From DASSUW01 sp963835525 (GTDB lineage: Bacteria; Actinomycetota; Thermoleophilia; Solirubrobacterales; Solirubrobacteraceae), in contig CAWIFM010000008.1 in the NCBI GenBank assembly GCA_963835525.1, positions 1,364,001 through 1,428,000 on the forward strand: a stretch of DNA of 64,000 nucleotides, given 5' to 3'. Position 1 is the stretch's first letter; each line of letters begins with the position of its first letter. Below are positions 32,417-41,507 of this stretch, in pieces. The notes below the pieces were generated by a model, which saw only the letters and a program-made list of their open reading frames with translations, did no database searches and was not told the origin of the DNA. Position numbers and translations under genes: made by a program.

Positions 32417-32932
32417 ATGTCCGATAGACCCGTATTTCTCTATGCCGCCGTCTACGACGAGATCGGCGACGCCGAGGCCGACTACGAGGCCGTGTTCGAC
32501 CTCCACGCGGCAGGCGCGATCGGGACCTTCGACTCGGCCGTGGTCCGCAAGGAAGAAGACGGCAAGGTCCGGGTGACGAAGACCGAGAAGCCGACCCAGC
32601 ACGGAGCCTGGACCGGGGCCGGGGTCGGAGCCCTGGTCGGGCTCGTGTTCCCGCCCGCCATCCTCGGCAGCGCGATCGTCGGCGCCGGCGCCGGCGCTCT
32701 GACCGGGCACCTGGCGCGCGGCATCTCGCGCGGCGACCTCAAGGACCTCGGCGAAGAGCTCGACACGGGCACCGCCGCCGTGATCGTGATCGGCGAGTCG
32801 AAGATCGAGGAGGCGCTCGAGAAGGCGATGAAGCGCGCCAACAAGCTGATCGAGAAGGAGCTGGACGCCGACGCCGACGCGGTCAAGCGCGAGATCGAAG
32901 CGGCGGCCCGCGAAGGCACACCGGCGGCATGA
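32417..32932 (+). CDS. DUF1269-like protein with glycine-zipper hairpin
   Basis: A 171-residue protein. A ferredoxin-like N-terminal part (FLYAAVYDEIGDAEADYEAVFDL, VVRKEEDGKVRVTKTEKPT) is followed by a glycine-rich hydrophobic hairpin (TGAGVGALVGLVFPPAIL, GAGAGALTGHLARGI), a beta part (GTAAVIVIGE) and a long charged helix. This is the DUF1269 layout, membrane-associated and common in stress operons. GAAGGGAG lies upstream. The stop overlaps the ion-channel start by four bases, so the two are coupled and may act together. Confidence 0.8.
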   Translation: MSDRPVFLYAAVYDEIGDAEADYEAVFDLHAAGAIGTFDSAVVRKEEDGKVRVTKTEKPTQHGAWTGAGVGALVGLVFPPAILGSAIVGAGAGALTGHLARGISRGDLKDLGEELDTGTAAVIVIGESKIEEALEKAMKRANKLIEKELDADADAVKREIEAAAREGTPAA

Positions 32933-33282
32933 TCCCGCTCCTGCTCGCGTTCCGGGGACTGGCGCGGGCCTTGCACGCCGTCTGGCGTGATCCCGAGACC
33001 AAGGCGCTGCCCATCGTGGCCGGCGCCTTGGTCCTCACGGGGACGCTGTTCTACTGGCGCTTCGAGGACTGGACCATCATCGAGTCCTTCTACTTCTGCA
33101 TCGTGACGCTGACGACCGTCGGCTTCGGGGACCTGTCCCCGACCACCGCCGGGACGCAGATCTTCACGGTCGTCTACATCCTCACCGGCTTCGGCGTGCT
33201 TGTGGCCCTGCTCACGTCCGTCGCGCAGCATTACCTCGAGCACAAGACCGCGAGTCGCCGCCAAAAGGACGTGACCGCGTAG
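32929..33282 (+). CDS. Two-helix potassium channel (Ion_trans_2)
   Basis: A 117-residue KcsA-like channel subunit. There are two transmembrane helices around a pore loop with the selectivity filter TTVGFGD, where Phe replaces Tyr as in several functional K+ channels. An extra amphipathic N-terminal helix (LLAFRGLARALHAVW) precedes the first helix, and a short basic C-terminus lacks any RCK domain. It would form a homotetramer in the membrane. The ATG overlaps the DUF1269-like stop, an unusual partnership. Confidence 0.9.
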   Translation: MIPLLLAFRGLARALHAVWRDPETKALPIVAGALVLTGTLFYWRFEDWTIIESFYFCIVTLTTVGFGDLSPTTAGTQIFTVVYILTGFGVLVALLTSVAQHYLEHKTASRRQKDVTA

Positions 33283-33372
33283 GGATTTTCATGCCAGCAG
33301 GGTGATGCCCGCGCGCCCTCAGCCGCCAACCATCGTCGAGCACGAACCATGCGTGATCGACAGGAGGATCGG

Positions 33373-34470
33373 ATGAGCACTGAGAGCGGAATCCAGGCGT
33401 CGGCTCCCGCGTGGCTGCGGCAGCTCGGCTTCTCATCGTGGCTGCTGGTCGGCTTCGTGCTGATCATCGTCGGGGTCATCTGGCTGCTCGACCAGACGTC
33501 GACGATCGTCATGCCGGTCATCCTCGCGGCGGTGCTCGGCGCGGTGGCCGGTCCCGCCGTCACCGCGTTGCAGAAACGCGGCGTCCCGCGCATCGGCGGC
33601 GCGATCCTCGTCCTGCTCGCGCTCGTCGCGGCCGGCGTGCTCGTCTTCCTGCTCGTCTTCGGCGGGATCTCCGCCAACTCGGGCGACATCTCGGCGAAGC
33701 TCAACCAGGCGCTGGTCAAGATCCAGGGCTGGCTCACCGACCTCGGGGTGGACAACGCACAGAGCGCCACGAATGACGTCCAGTCAGCCGCGCCCGACAT
33801 CAAGACCACCCTGCTGAGCGGGATCTCGGACGGCATCGCCGGCCTGAAGTCGCTGGTCTTCTTCCTCGCCTTCGCGATCCTGAGCACGGTGTTCGTGCTC
33901 AAGGACGGGCCGGTGATGCAGGCCTTCATCAATCGGCACATGGGCGTTCCCGAGCCGGTCGCCGACGTCGTCACGACGAACGTTGCGAAGTCGCTGCGCA
34001 GCTACTTCCTCGGCGTGACGATCATCGCCGCCTTCAATGCCGTCGTGATCGGGGGCGCCGCGCTGATCATCGGCGTGCCGCTCGCGGGGACGATCGCGGT
34101 CGTGACCTTCGTCGGCGCCTATGTCCCGTTCGTCGGCGCCTGGGTGGCCGGCGGCTTCGCCGTCCTGATCGCGCTCGGCACCGAGGGTACGGACGCGGCG
34201 CTCATCATGGCCGTCGTCGCGCTGCTCGCCAACGGAGCGCTCCAGCAGGTGATCCAGCCGCTCGTGATGGGCGCGACGCTGGGGATCAACCCGCTGGTCG
34301 TGCTCGTCGTCACCATCGGGGCCGGCGCGCTGTTCGGCATGATCGGGTTGACGCTCGCCGCCCCACTGACCTCCGCCGCCGTGCACATCGCGAACGAGCT
34401 GCGGGACCGACGCGACGGCTCGAACGGAAACGTGGTCGCCGTCGCGCCTGGCATGGCCCCGACGACCTGA
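33373..34470 (+). CDS. AI-2E family transporter (PerM/UPF0118)
   Basis: A 365-residue permease with about eight hydrophobic segments. The family layout is visible: two N-terminal helices, a charged amphipathic region (about 100-150), the central LRSYFLGVTIIAAFNAVVIGG and a C-terminal block with AYVPFVGAWVAGG and PLVMGATLGINPLVVLV. Members export autoinducer-2, act as Na+/H+ antiporters, or have unknown cargo. AGGAGG is 6 bases before the chosen ATG; an ATG 24 bases upstream lacks an SD. Confidence 0.88.
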   Translation: MSTESGIQASAPAWLRQLGFSSWLLVGFVLIIVGVIWLLDQTSTIVMPVILAAVLGAVAGPAVTALQKRGVPRIGGAILVLLALVAAGVLVFLLVFGGISANSGDISAKLNQALVKIQGWLTDLGVDNAQSATNDVQSAAPDIKTTLLSGISDGIAGLKSLVFFLAFAILSTVFVLKDGPVMQAFINRHMGVPEPVADVVTTNVAKSLRSYFLGVTIIAAFNAVVIGGAALIIGVPLAGTIAVVTFVGAYVPFVGAWVAGGFAVLIALGTEGTDAALIMAVVALLANGALQQVIQPLVMGATLGINPLVVLVVTIGAGALFGMIGLTLAAPLTSAAVHIANELRDRRDGSNGNVVAVAPGMAPTT

Positions 34471-34483
34471 GTCGAGACCGCGC

Positions 34484-35449
34484 TCAGTCGCCGCGGCGCC
34501 GGCTGCGGCGCTCGTCGATCTGCGTCCGTACCGTGTCCCACCGCAACCGCGCCTCGGCGGTGACCTCGTCCCACTGGCGCTGGACCTCGTCCTCGGCGGG
34601 CTTCTCGCCGCGCCGGATGCGGCCCAGCTCGTCGTCGATCTCGCGACCGGCGGCCGCCGACGCGACGATGACGACCATCACGCAGAAGAGCGCCGAGATC
34701 ATGGCGAAGACCGCGCCGATCACGCCGTACCGGGTGGCGAACGTGTCGAAGAGGTGCGGGACGTAGACCGTCGCTCCGACCGAGTAGATCGCCAGGAGCA
34801 CCGCTCCGACGGCGGCGAACGGCATGAGATCCGGGCGGGCGATGCGGTTGGCGGTGAGCACGCGGCCGCTCCAGGCCAGGAACACGAACGTCAGCGGTGC
34901 GCTGAGCAGCGCCGCGCTGAGCTCGAGCCGGCTGCGCCCGAGCACGCCATGGAGGAAGCCGCTGATGCCGAGATAGAGCACGAGGCCGCCGATCCAGATC
35001 AGCCCGTTGACCGTGTTGCGAACGCTCAGCGCCTCGAGCTCCCAGGCCTGCTCGAACAGCCGCTGCATGCCGCGGGTGAAGCTCAGGACCGCGATCATGA
35101 GGAAGAACAAGCCAACGATGCCGAGGCTCGTCTCCACGCCGGACGGCGGGGCGAAGATGTCCTCGACGGCGGCGGCGCCGCCGCCGGTCAGCTCGTAGCG
35201 GTCGATGATGCGGTCGGCCGTCGTCTTGCCTCCCAGCTGCGAGGCGATGGAGCTGGTGAGGATCGCCAGCGGGATGGTGGCCGTGAGCGCGCCGGACGCG
35301 AGCGCGATCGCGCGGTCGAAGCCCGCGACCTTCTGGAACCGGTTGAAGACGCGGAGGATGAACTCCGGCCGCAGCCAGAAGGTGAGCGTGCGGACGACGC
35401 GCTCACGATCCACGCGCGGCTCGCGGGGCTCAGCCGGCTGCGAGCTCAC
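34484..35449 (-). CDS. YihY/BrkB-family membrane protein
   Basis: A 321-residue protein with six predicted membrane helices and the BrkB pattern FDRAIALASGALTATIPLAIL, GLFFLMIAVLSFTRGMQRLFEQAW, NGLIWIGGLVLYLGIS and VYVPHLFDTFATRYGVIGAVF. A charged helical C-terminal tail (about 275-321) is cytoplasmic. Function in the family is unsettled: transport or envelope integrity. The GTG start (VSSQPAEP) overlaps the CYTH gene by 20 bases and lies just before the first conserved block, so the two are co-translated. Confidence 0.85.
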   Translation of the reverse strand: MSSQPAEPREPRVDRERVVRTLTFWLRPEFILRVFNRFQKVAGFDRAIALASGALTATIPLAILTSSIASQLGGKTTADRIIDRYELTGGGAAAVEDIFAPPSGVETSLGIVGLFFLMIAVLSFTRGMQRLFEQAWELEALSVRNTVNGLIWIGGLVLYLGISGFLHGVLGRSRLELSAALLSAPLTFVFLAWSGRVLTANRIARPDLMPFAAVGAVLLAIYSVGATVYVPHLFDTFATRYGVIGAVFAMISALFCVMVVIVASAAAGREIDDELGRIRRGEKPAEDEVQRQWDEVTAEARLRWDTVRTQIDERRSRRRGD

Positions 35450-36206
35450 TTGAGAAGAACTCGAGCGCGGTGCGGGTCTTGGTCTGCTGCTCGCCGGAGA
35501 GGTCGATCCCGTGCCCGGCCAGGTAGACGCGCGCCTCGGCGGCCACGTCGAAGGCCTCCGACGGCAGGCACTTGGTCGAGAGCTCGAAGATGCGCTCACC
35601 GTCGGGGTACAGCCACATCTCGGCGACCATCTTGCGCCCGAAGTCGCGCGGCTGCCACTTGAGCTTGAGCACGAAGATCGGCCCCAGCGCCGAGAGATCG
35701 TCGAGCTCGATCCCCTCGGGGGCGTGTGCCTTGAACAGGGAGCGCTGCTCCTTGGTGTAGAGCTTGCGCAGGGAGCGCTCACCGAGCAGCACCTGGCGGG
35801 TGGCGTCCGAGTCGGCGTCGCACTTCAGCCTTCCGGAGCACACGAAGCCGCCGGGGATCGCGTCGACCTCGACGCCGAAGCCGCTGAGGCGCCGCACGTC
35901 GGCGTCGACCCGGTCGGGGTCGAGCGGGCGCAGCTTGATGACCGAATCGCCGACACGGCCCTGGATCCGGCGCGCGCGGACGACGACGCCGGCCTTGTCG
36001 AGCGCGAGGTCGGGCGTGTCGAAGAACACGACCTGGCGGATCTGGGCGTCGAGCGCGTCGAGCCCGAGCGCTTGGATGGCGGCGCGCTGCTGGGCTGCCG
36101 GGACGGTGAGCTTGAGCTCGACCGAGTCCGAGCCTCGCAGCAGGCCCATCAGCTCTCCGAGCTGCTCATCGGACATACCCGGGCGGACTGGCGTCTTGGT
36201 GGCCAT
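35430..36206 (-). CDS. CYTH-domain-like protein
   Basis: A 258-residue cytosolic protein related to CYTH triphosphate-tunnel enzymes (thiamine triphosphatase, inorganic polyphosphatase, class IV cyclase). SVELKLTVP stands in for the EXEXK metal motif. VFFDTPDLALDKAGVVVRARRI and DSVIKLRPLDPD supply the basic tunnel residues, and VLKLKWQP and RIFELSTKC line up with later strands. The first motif has only one clear Glu, so substrate and activity are uncertain. AAGGA precedes the ATG. The gene is in an operon with BrkB, a coiled-coil protein and a holin-phosphatase. Confidence 0.75.
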   Translation of the reverse strand: MATKTPVRPGMSDEQLGELMGLLRGSDSVELKLTVPAAQQRAAIQALGLDALDAQIRQVVFFDTPDLALDKAGVVVRARRIQGRVGDSVIKLRPLDPDRVDADVRRLSGFGVEVDAIPGGFVCSGRLKCDADSDATRQVLLGERSLRKLYTKEQRSLFKAHAPEGIELDDLSALGPIFVLKLKWQPRDFGRKMVAEMWLYPDGERIFELSTKCLPSEAFDVAAEARVYLAGHGIDLSGEQQTKTRTALEFFSSELAAG

Positions 36207-36216
36207 GGTGTTCCTT

Positions 36217-36735
36217 TCAGTTGGAATCGAGTGTGTCTGAGCACGATCCGCCGAGCGCCTCGATGTCGCTCTTGGCCTGTGCCACTCCGTCGCTGATCGA
36301 GGGGGCCTCGAGGGCGCCGGCCAGCGCCGAGAGGTAGCCGCGGGCGCACGCGCCGGCCGCTTCGGCCTTGGCCGTCGCCTCGGCGACACGCGCCTGTGCC
36401 TGGTCGGCCGCGTCACCCGCGCTCGTCTTCGCGTCGGCCGCGGCCTGCTCGGCACGCTCGACCGCCGCCTGTACCTCCTCCTGGGTGGCCGTCGCCGTGC
36501 CCTGGACCTGCTCGAGCTCCTGGCCGAGATCGGCCAGGGCCTCCTGGGCGTCGCCCGCGACGCCGCTGGCTGCATCCTGAACCCGAGCGGCGACGTCCGA
36601 CTGCTCGTCGAGCTGCTGCTGCTGAGCGGCGATCTGCGCGTCCTTGTCGTCGATGTCGGACTGCAGCGAGAAGGCCCAGATCCCCAGGCCGAGGGCGATG
36701 ACGGCGAACACGCCGGTCGCGATCTTCCACATCAT
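36217..36735 (-). CDS. Membrane-anchored coiled-coil protein
   Basis: A 172-residue protein. The N-terminal helix WKIATGVFAVIALGLGIWAF is a membrane anchor or uncleaved signal. It is followed by an Ala/Gln/Glu-rich heptad region (about 30-130) forming a long coiled coil, then a small C-terminal globular part with two cysteines (GACARGYL and GGSCSD) that could form a disulfide outside the cell. The function is unknown. The ATG overlaps the stop of the upstream holin-phosphatase by four bases, so the two products may assemble together in the envelope. Confidence 0.75.
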   Translation of the reverse strand: MMWKIATGVFAVIALGLGIWAFSLQSDIDDKDAQIAAQQQQLDEQSDVAARVQDAASGVAGDAQEALADLGQELEQVQGTATATQEEVQAAVERAEQAAADAKTSAGDAADQAQARVAEATAKAEAAGACARGYLSALAGALEAPSISDGVAQAKSDIEALGGSCSDTLDSN

Positions 36736-38729
36736 TGGCGCACCGGTCCTCGTTCGAGTTCGTGACGCCCGTTGTGCACGGCGTCCGGGCCGGCCTGGAG
36801 CTGCTGCCGCCAGGCGGCGAGGATGCCGTGCACGCTTGCCGCGCCGATGATCGGCTCCGGCGGCACCTGGAGGTGCGCGGGGTGCAGGATGAAGGGGCGG
36901 GTCTGCTGGCCGCCGATGCCTCCGTGGAAGCAGATCAGCTCCTCGAACGCGCAGCCCTCGTCGAGGTCGGGGTCGTAGAAGCTGCCGACCATGATGTCGG
37001 CAACGTGCTCGAAGCCGTCGGTGCGCAGGAGGTGCCTGGGCGCGGTGGGGGAGAACGACGCCAACGGGTCCTCACCTTCGACGCGGCCGTCCGCGAGGTA
37101 CCGGGCGCCGCGGGCGCCGAGCGCGACCGCCCCGTGCTCGGATGAGCGCACGAGCAGCCAGCCGACGTGCGGGTGCTCGCGCAGCGCGGGCAGGAGCTTC
37201 GGGTGGCGCGCCTCGATCTCCTCGAGCGTCAGGCGCCGCTTCTCCTCCATCAGGTAGACGAGGCCGAGGTTGCCCGAGCCGAGCACGACGACGTCGCGGT
37301 CGGAGACGTCGTTCTTGGGCCGCTTGGCCTGCTTGCCCGTCGCCTCGCCGACGGCCAGGCCGACCATGGAGCTCTGCTCGTCGCCGCCGGCGACTCCCGC
37401 GACATCGCCTTGGGCGAGCGAGCGCTCGACCAGCTCGTCGAGCCCGTACCCGTTGCGTTGCTTGAAGGTGGCGCCCTGCGTCTGCCCGTGGTCGGACAGG
37501 ACGACGATCTCGTACGGCCGCGGCGCGAAGCGGCGTGCGCGGTCGATCTGCGCGAACTGGATGTCGAGCTTGCGCAGCGCCTCGAGCGTGTCGGCGCGTT
37601 CGAGCCCGGAGTGGTGGGCGACCTCGTCGTAGCTGGAGAACGTCGCGTAGACGGCGGGCCGCCCACGCATCAGGTCGGTGAGCACGCCGGACACGATCAG
37701 GTCGCGCACGAACACGCAGAGCGCGCCGCGCATCAGCGGATAGATGCCGCCGCGGTGCCCGCGCGGCCGTACGTCGCGCCGGATCGCCCGGGCCGCCGCG
37801 ATCCATTCGAGGACGACCTCCCAGATGAAGAGGACGAGCGTGCGCGTCACGTTGTCGCCGTTGGCCAGGAACCCCCGGTAGCCGGGATTGGACTTCTTCT
37901 CGGCCTCCATCCGGCTCACGGTGAGGATCACGTCTTCGGCCTCGCCGGAGAGCAGGTTGCCGCGGCTGGAGCCGCCGTCGACGAGCAGGCCGATGCCGGT
38001 CGCACGCCGCCGCTCGATCTCCGCGCAGTCCTGCGGCGCGGAGCAGGTCATCATCGTCCCGGTCTCCTTCTCGACCCAGCGGAACGCCGAGATGTCCTCG
38101 TTGGACCCGAGCAGGATCCCCGCCTGGCTCGCGCCCGTCTGCGACGAGAGATCGGTCTCCCACTCGGTCAGGCGGTGCGTGCGGTCGGCGAGCCAGCGGG
38201 CCATCGTCGGCGCGTTGCCGTCGCGCATCGCCCGCTGCAGCACCGGCAGGGCGAGCCCGTCGATCTCCAGGAAGACGACTCCAGGGACGTCGGTCTTGGC
38301 GATGATGCCCTGCCGGCGCGCGATCCGTTGCGCGATGCGGATCGCCGACGTGTCATCCGTACCGAGCAGGACGGCGAGCACGACGCTCACCGCCGCGACC
38401 ACGAGCGACGCGAGCAGCGCCCAGCCGAAGTTGTCGACGCGCAGGATGCCGTCGGTCAGAGCGTCGGTGGCGAGCAGGATCCCGGCGTCCGCGAACAACA
38501 CGAGCAGGAAGCCGAGCACGAGCGTGGCCGGCAGTCGCAGCGCGGCCAGCACGGGCGGGATGACCGCGTTCAGCACCGCCACGACGGCGGCGACCAGCAG
38601 CGCGCCCAGGAAGCCGTCGACGTAGACGCCGGGCAGGATCCCGGCGGCCACCATGAAGGCGGCCGCCGCGGCAAGCCACGAGACGACGAGAGGGAACAGC
38701 CGCCAGCGGGGTTGCTCGGCCTGCCACAC
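36732..38729 (-). CDS. Holin-like membrane domain fused to a phosphodiesterase domain
   Basis: A 665-residue membrane enzyme. Residues 1-130 have four helices of the Phage_holin_4_2/DUF360 kind (LPGVYVDGFLGALLVAAVVAVLNAVIPP). From about 150 comes an alkaline-phosphatase superfamily domain of the type I phosphodiesterase/nucleotide pyrophosphatase kind: LEIDGLALPVLQRAM (metal Asp), SQTGASQAG (nucleophile region), FSSYDEVAHHSG and LSDHGQTQGATF (metal Asp-His). The active site probably faces the cytoplasm or periplasm depending on helix number. This looks like an envelope phosphodiesterase, not a phage gene. Confidence 0.83.
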   Translation of the reverse strand: MWQAEQPRWRLFPLVVSWLAAAAAFMVAAGILPGVYVDGFLGALLVAAVVAVLNAVIPPVLAALRLPATLVLGFLLVLFADAGILLATDALTDGILRVDNFGWALLASLVVAAVSVVLAVLLGTDDTSAIRIAQRIARRQGIIAKTDVPGVVFLEIDGLALPVLQRAMRDGNAPTMARWLADRTHRLTEWETDLSSQTGASQAGILLGSNEDISAFRWVEKETGTMMTCSAPQDCAEIERRRATGIGLLVDGGSSRGNLLSGEAEDVILTVSRMEAEKKSNPGYRGFLANGDNVTRTLVLFIWEVVLEWIAAARAIRRDVRPRGHRGGIYPLMRGALCVFVRDLIVSGVLTDLMRGRPAVYATFSSYDEVAHHSGLERADTLEALRKLDIQFAQIDRARRFAPRPYEIVVLSDHGQTQGATFKQRNGYGLDELVERSLAQGDVAGVAGGDEQSSMVGLAVGEATGKQAKRPKNDVSDRDVVVLGSGNLGLVYLMEEKRRLTLEEIEARHPKLLPALREHPHVGWLLVRSSEHGAVALGARGARYLADGRVEGEDPLASFSPTAPRHLLRTDGFEHVADIMVGSFYDPDLDEGCAFEELICFHGGIGGQQTRPFILHPAHLQVPPEPIIGAASVHGILAAWRQQLQAGPDAVHNGRHELERGPVRQ

Positions 38730-38732
38730 GGC

Positions 38733-39062
38733 TCAGCTCTCGCTCTGCTCGTCGAGCTCGGCGACCTCGATCGCGACGTCGAGCGCCGCGACGATGCTGA
38801 CCGTCGCGGATGCGACGCGCGCGGTGCCGACGATCGGCGCGATCCCGGCCAGTACGCCGCGGATCTGGTCGGGGTCGACGCCGGCGTCGGCTGCCGCTCC
38901 GAGGTTCATCAGGTAGGAGACCGGCGGGGCGTCGACCGCGGCGAGCGCGGCGATGCGGACGAGCATCAGCGTCTGGTCGTCGAGACTCGACGCGGCGAGC
39001 GAGTCCGCGGTCATGCTGCTCAGCAGGTCGAGGACCGGGGTCTCGTTGGCTGGTGCGGCCAT
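38733..39062 (-). CDS. Carboxymuconolactone decarboxylase-family protein (CMD 1)
   Basis: A 109-residue all-helical protein of the CMD/AhpD fold: LDDQTLMLVRIAALAAVDAPPVSYLMNLGAAADAGVDPDQIRGVLAGIAPIVGTARV (quoted as family blocks LVRIAALAAVDAPP and GIAPIVGTARV). It lacks the CxxC of AhpD, so it is not a peroxidase of that type. A paralogue lies at 41508-41852 on the other side of the MalT-like regulator. It is 3 bases upstream of the holin-phosphatase and probably heads that operon. Confidence 0.82.
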   Translation of the reverse strand: MAAPANETPVLDLLSSMTADSLAASSLDDQTLMLVRIAALAAVDAPPVSYLMNLGAAADAGVDPDQIRGVLAGIAPIVGTARVASATVSIVAALDVAIEVAELDEQSES

Positions 39063-39100
39063 GATGGTTCCCTTCGGATAGCGGGGACTGTCGGCCGACC

Positions 39101-39131
39101 GTATGGGCGGGCCGGTCGCCCCGCCTCATAC
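39101..39131. promoter_or_regulatory. Imperfect palindrome between CMD 1 and MalT-like regulator
   Basis: GTATGGGCGGG (39101-39111) faces CCCCGCCTCATAC (39119-39131), an inverted repeat with one extra base in the right arm, in the divergent gap. It is a good candidate operator for the LuxR-type regulator encoded next to it, or a site controlling both CMD genes. Confidence 0.4.
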
Positions 39132-39205
39132 CGATGGCATGAACTCGATGAGGGATGCACGCACCATTGAGGCGTCCCGCTGGCCTCTGCGACGCTCTGG
39201 CGTAC

Positions 39206-41467
39206 ATGCCTGTCGCGGAGATCCCCTTCGACCTCGTCGAGGTCAAGCTCGCCGCGCCACAGACGCGGCCAGCCACCATCGCCAAGGCGGACGTCATCGC
39301 GCGGCTGTCAAGCTCGCCCGCGCCGTTCGCGACCGTCGTGGCGCCGGCCGGGTACGGCAAGACGACTCTGCTCGCGCAGTGGGCCGACGCCGATCCGCGA
39401 CCCTTCGCGTGGGTGGCCCTCGACAGCGGCGACGACGACGCCGTGGTGCTCCTGCGCTACATCACGGCGGCGATCCACCGCATCGAGCCGATCCCGCGCG
39501 GAGTGTTCGACGCCCTTTCCGGGCCCGGCGGATCCACCTTGTCGAAGCGGGTCCCGCGCGTCGGGAGCGCCCTGGCCAAGCTCGAGCGCCCGTTGGTGCT
39601 GGTCCTCGACGATCTGCATGCCGTCACGAATCCGTCCTGCCTGGACCTGGTCGCGGCACTCCTGGGATACGTCCCCGCCGGCTCCCAGGTCGCGGTCGCG
39701 AGCCGTGAGGTGCCCGAGCTGCCGCTCGCGCGCTGGCGCGCGCGTGGCTTGGTGGACGAGATCGGCGTGTCAGACCTCCGGCTGGACGAGCAGGAGGCCG
39801 GGCTGCTCCTGGAAGCTGCAGGAGTCGAGCTCGACGCGAGCGAGCTGACCGAGCTGACCCAGCGGACGGAGGGCTGGCCGGCGGGCCTGTACCTCGCGGC
39901 CCTGTCGTTGCAGGCGGGGGCGCCGAGCCCGACGAGCTTCGGCGGCGGCGACCGGTTCGTGTCCGAGTACTTCCGCTTCGAGCTGCTGTCCCGCCTGCCG
40001 CCGGCCGAGGCGAGCTTCCTCCAGCGCACGTCGGTGCTGGCTCGCATGTGCGGCGGCTTGTGCGATGCCGTGCTCCAGACCTCACGGTCGGCCCACACGC
40101 TCGAGACGCTCGCGCGCGTGAACGGCTTCGTGGTGCCGCTCGACCGGCAGGGCGAGTGGTATCGGTACCACCACCTCTTCGGCGAGCTGCTGCGCAACGA
40201 GCTCGAGCGCAGCGAGCCGCAGGCCGTGTCCGCACTCAACGGCCGGGCGATGGACTGGTGCATCGCCAACGACCTGACCGAAGAGGCGATCGCCTACGGG
40301 CACGCGGCGGGCGAGAGAGACGCCGTCGCCGGCATGATCGACGCCCTCGCCCTGCCGACGCACTACGACGGTCGGATTCAGACCCTGGAGGAGTGGCTGT
40401 CGTGGTTCGGCGACGACGAGCTCGTGCGGTACCCGGCCCTGGCCGTCTACAAGGCGTGGGTATGCGTGCTCACGGGGCGCCCGGCCGAGGCCGAGCGGTG
40501 GCTCGCGCTCGCCGACGGGGCTACGTCGACGATCGCCCTGTCGGATGGCAGCGCCACGATCGGGCCCTGGGTCGCCACCCTCAGAGCGCACATGATGCCC
40601 GCCGGCGTCGAGCGCGCGATGGCTGACGCCGATCGGGCTCTCAGTCAGCTCCCCCCGGGAAGCCCATGGATCGCCACCGCGCTCCTCGGGCGAGGCGTCG
40701 CGCACGCTCTCGCCGGCTCAACCGATCGTGCCGCTGACGCGCTGACGGAGGCCGTCGAGCTCGGGCTGGCCGTCGGCGCCGTCGAGGAGGTGTACCTCGC
40801 ACAGGCACAGCTCGCGCTGCTCGCGGCCAGGCACGGGGCCTGGGACGAGGCACGACAACGCGCCCGCGCGGGGCAGACGGTCGTCGACGAAGCGGGCCTC
40901 GGCGACCTCTCGTCGAGCGCGATCGCGCACGCTGCGACGGCGCGGGTCGCCCTGCACGAGGCGAGGCTGCAGGACGCACGCGCGGCGCTGACGCGCGCTC
41001 ACCGGCTGCGGCCGATGCTCGACCACGGCATTCCTTGGATCACCGTCCAAGTCGGGCTCGAGCTCACGCGCGCGCATCTCGCTCTCGCCGATCCCGGCGC
41101 GGCCCGCACCGTTCTCGCGGAGACCGAACGGGTCCTCGAGCTTCGTCCGCAGATGGGGACGCTGGTGGACGATGCGCGGGAGCTGCGCGACCGCATCGCG
41201 GCGACCTCCGAGTCGGCCGGTGCATGGGCGATGAGCCTGACGGGTGCGGAGCTGCGGCTGCTGCCGTACCTGGCGACACACCTCACGTTCCCGGAGATCG
41301 CGAGCCGCCTGTTCCTGTCGCGCAACACGGTCAAGACCGAAGCGGTCGGGATCTACCGCAAGCTCGGCGCGTCCTCGCGCAGCGAGGCGATCGAACGGGC
41401 GATCGAGGTGGGGTTCCTGGAGAGCTCGATCTATCCGCCGCGGCCGGATTTCACCCTGGACGTATGA
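39206..41467 (+). CDS. MalT-like LuxR-family ATPase regulator
   Basis: A 753-residue regulator. The N-terminal NTPase has Walker A VVAPAGYGKTTLL and Walker B LVLVLDDLHAV, then WYRYHHLFGELLRNEL, typical of MalT/AlkS-type proteins. A TPR superhelix fills about 370-680. The C-terminal LuxR HTH is LTGAELRLLPYLATHLTFPEIASRLF to VGIYRKLGASSRSEAIERA. Such proteins bind an inducer in the TPR region. I chose MPVAEIPFDLVEVKLAAP as start because homologues begin close to the KL-PP/P motif; an ATG 51 bases upstream is possible. Confidence 0.88.
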   Translation: MPVAEIPFDLVEVKLAAPQTRPATIAKADVIARLSSSPAPFATVVAPAGYGKTTLLAQWADADPRPFAWVALDSGDDDAVVLLRYITAAIHRIEPIPRGVFDALSGPGGSTLSKRVPRVGSALAKLERPLVLVLDDLHAVTNPSCLDLVAALLGYVPAGSQVAVASREVPELPLARWRARGLVDEIGVSDLRLDEQEAGLLLEAAGVELDASELTELTQRTEGWPAGLYLAALSLQAGAPSPTSFGGGDRFVSEYFRFELLSRLPPAEASFLQRTSVLARMCGGLCDAVLQTSRSAHTLETLARVNGFVVPLDRQGEWYRYHHLFGELLRNELERSEPQAVSALNGRAMDWCIANDLTEEAIAYGHAAGERDAVAGMIDALALPTHYDGRIQTLEEWLSWFGDDELVRYPALAVYKAWVCVLTGRPAEAERWLALADGATSTIALSDGSATIGPWVATLRAHMMPAGVERAMADADRALSQLPPGSPWIATALLGRGVAHALAGSTDRAADALTEAVELGLAVGAVEEVYLAQAQLALLAARHGAWDEARQRARAGQTVVDEAGLGDLSSSAIAHAATARVALHEARLQDARAALTRAHRLRPMLDHGIPWITVQVGLELTRAHLALADPGAARTVLAETERVLELRPQMGTLVDDARELRDRIAATSESAGAWAMSLTGAELRLLPYLATHLTFPEIASRLFLSRNTVKTEAVGIYRKLGASSRSEAIERAIEVGFLESSIYPPRPDFTLDV

Positions 41468-41507
41468 CGCGCCGGCGGACCGCAGCCGATGAGGTAGGGC
41501 GGCGCAC

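Noticed and set aside
36732..38729. Phage origin because of the holin-like domain
   Set aside because: The domain name is historical. The four helices are fused to a chromosomal-type phosphodiesterase and no other phage gene is near.
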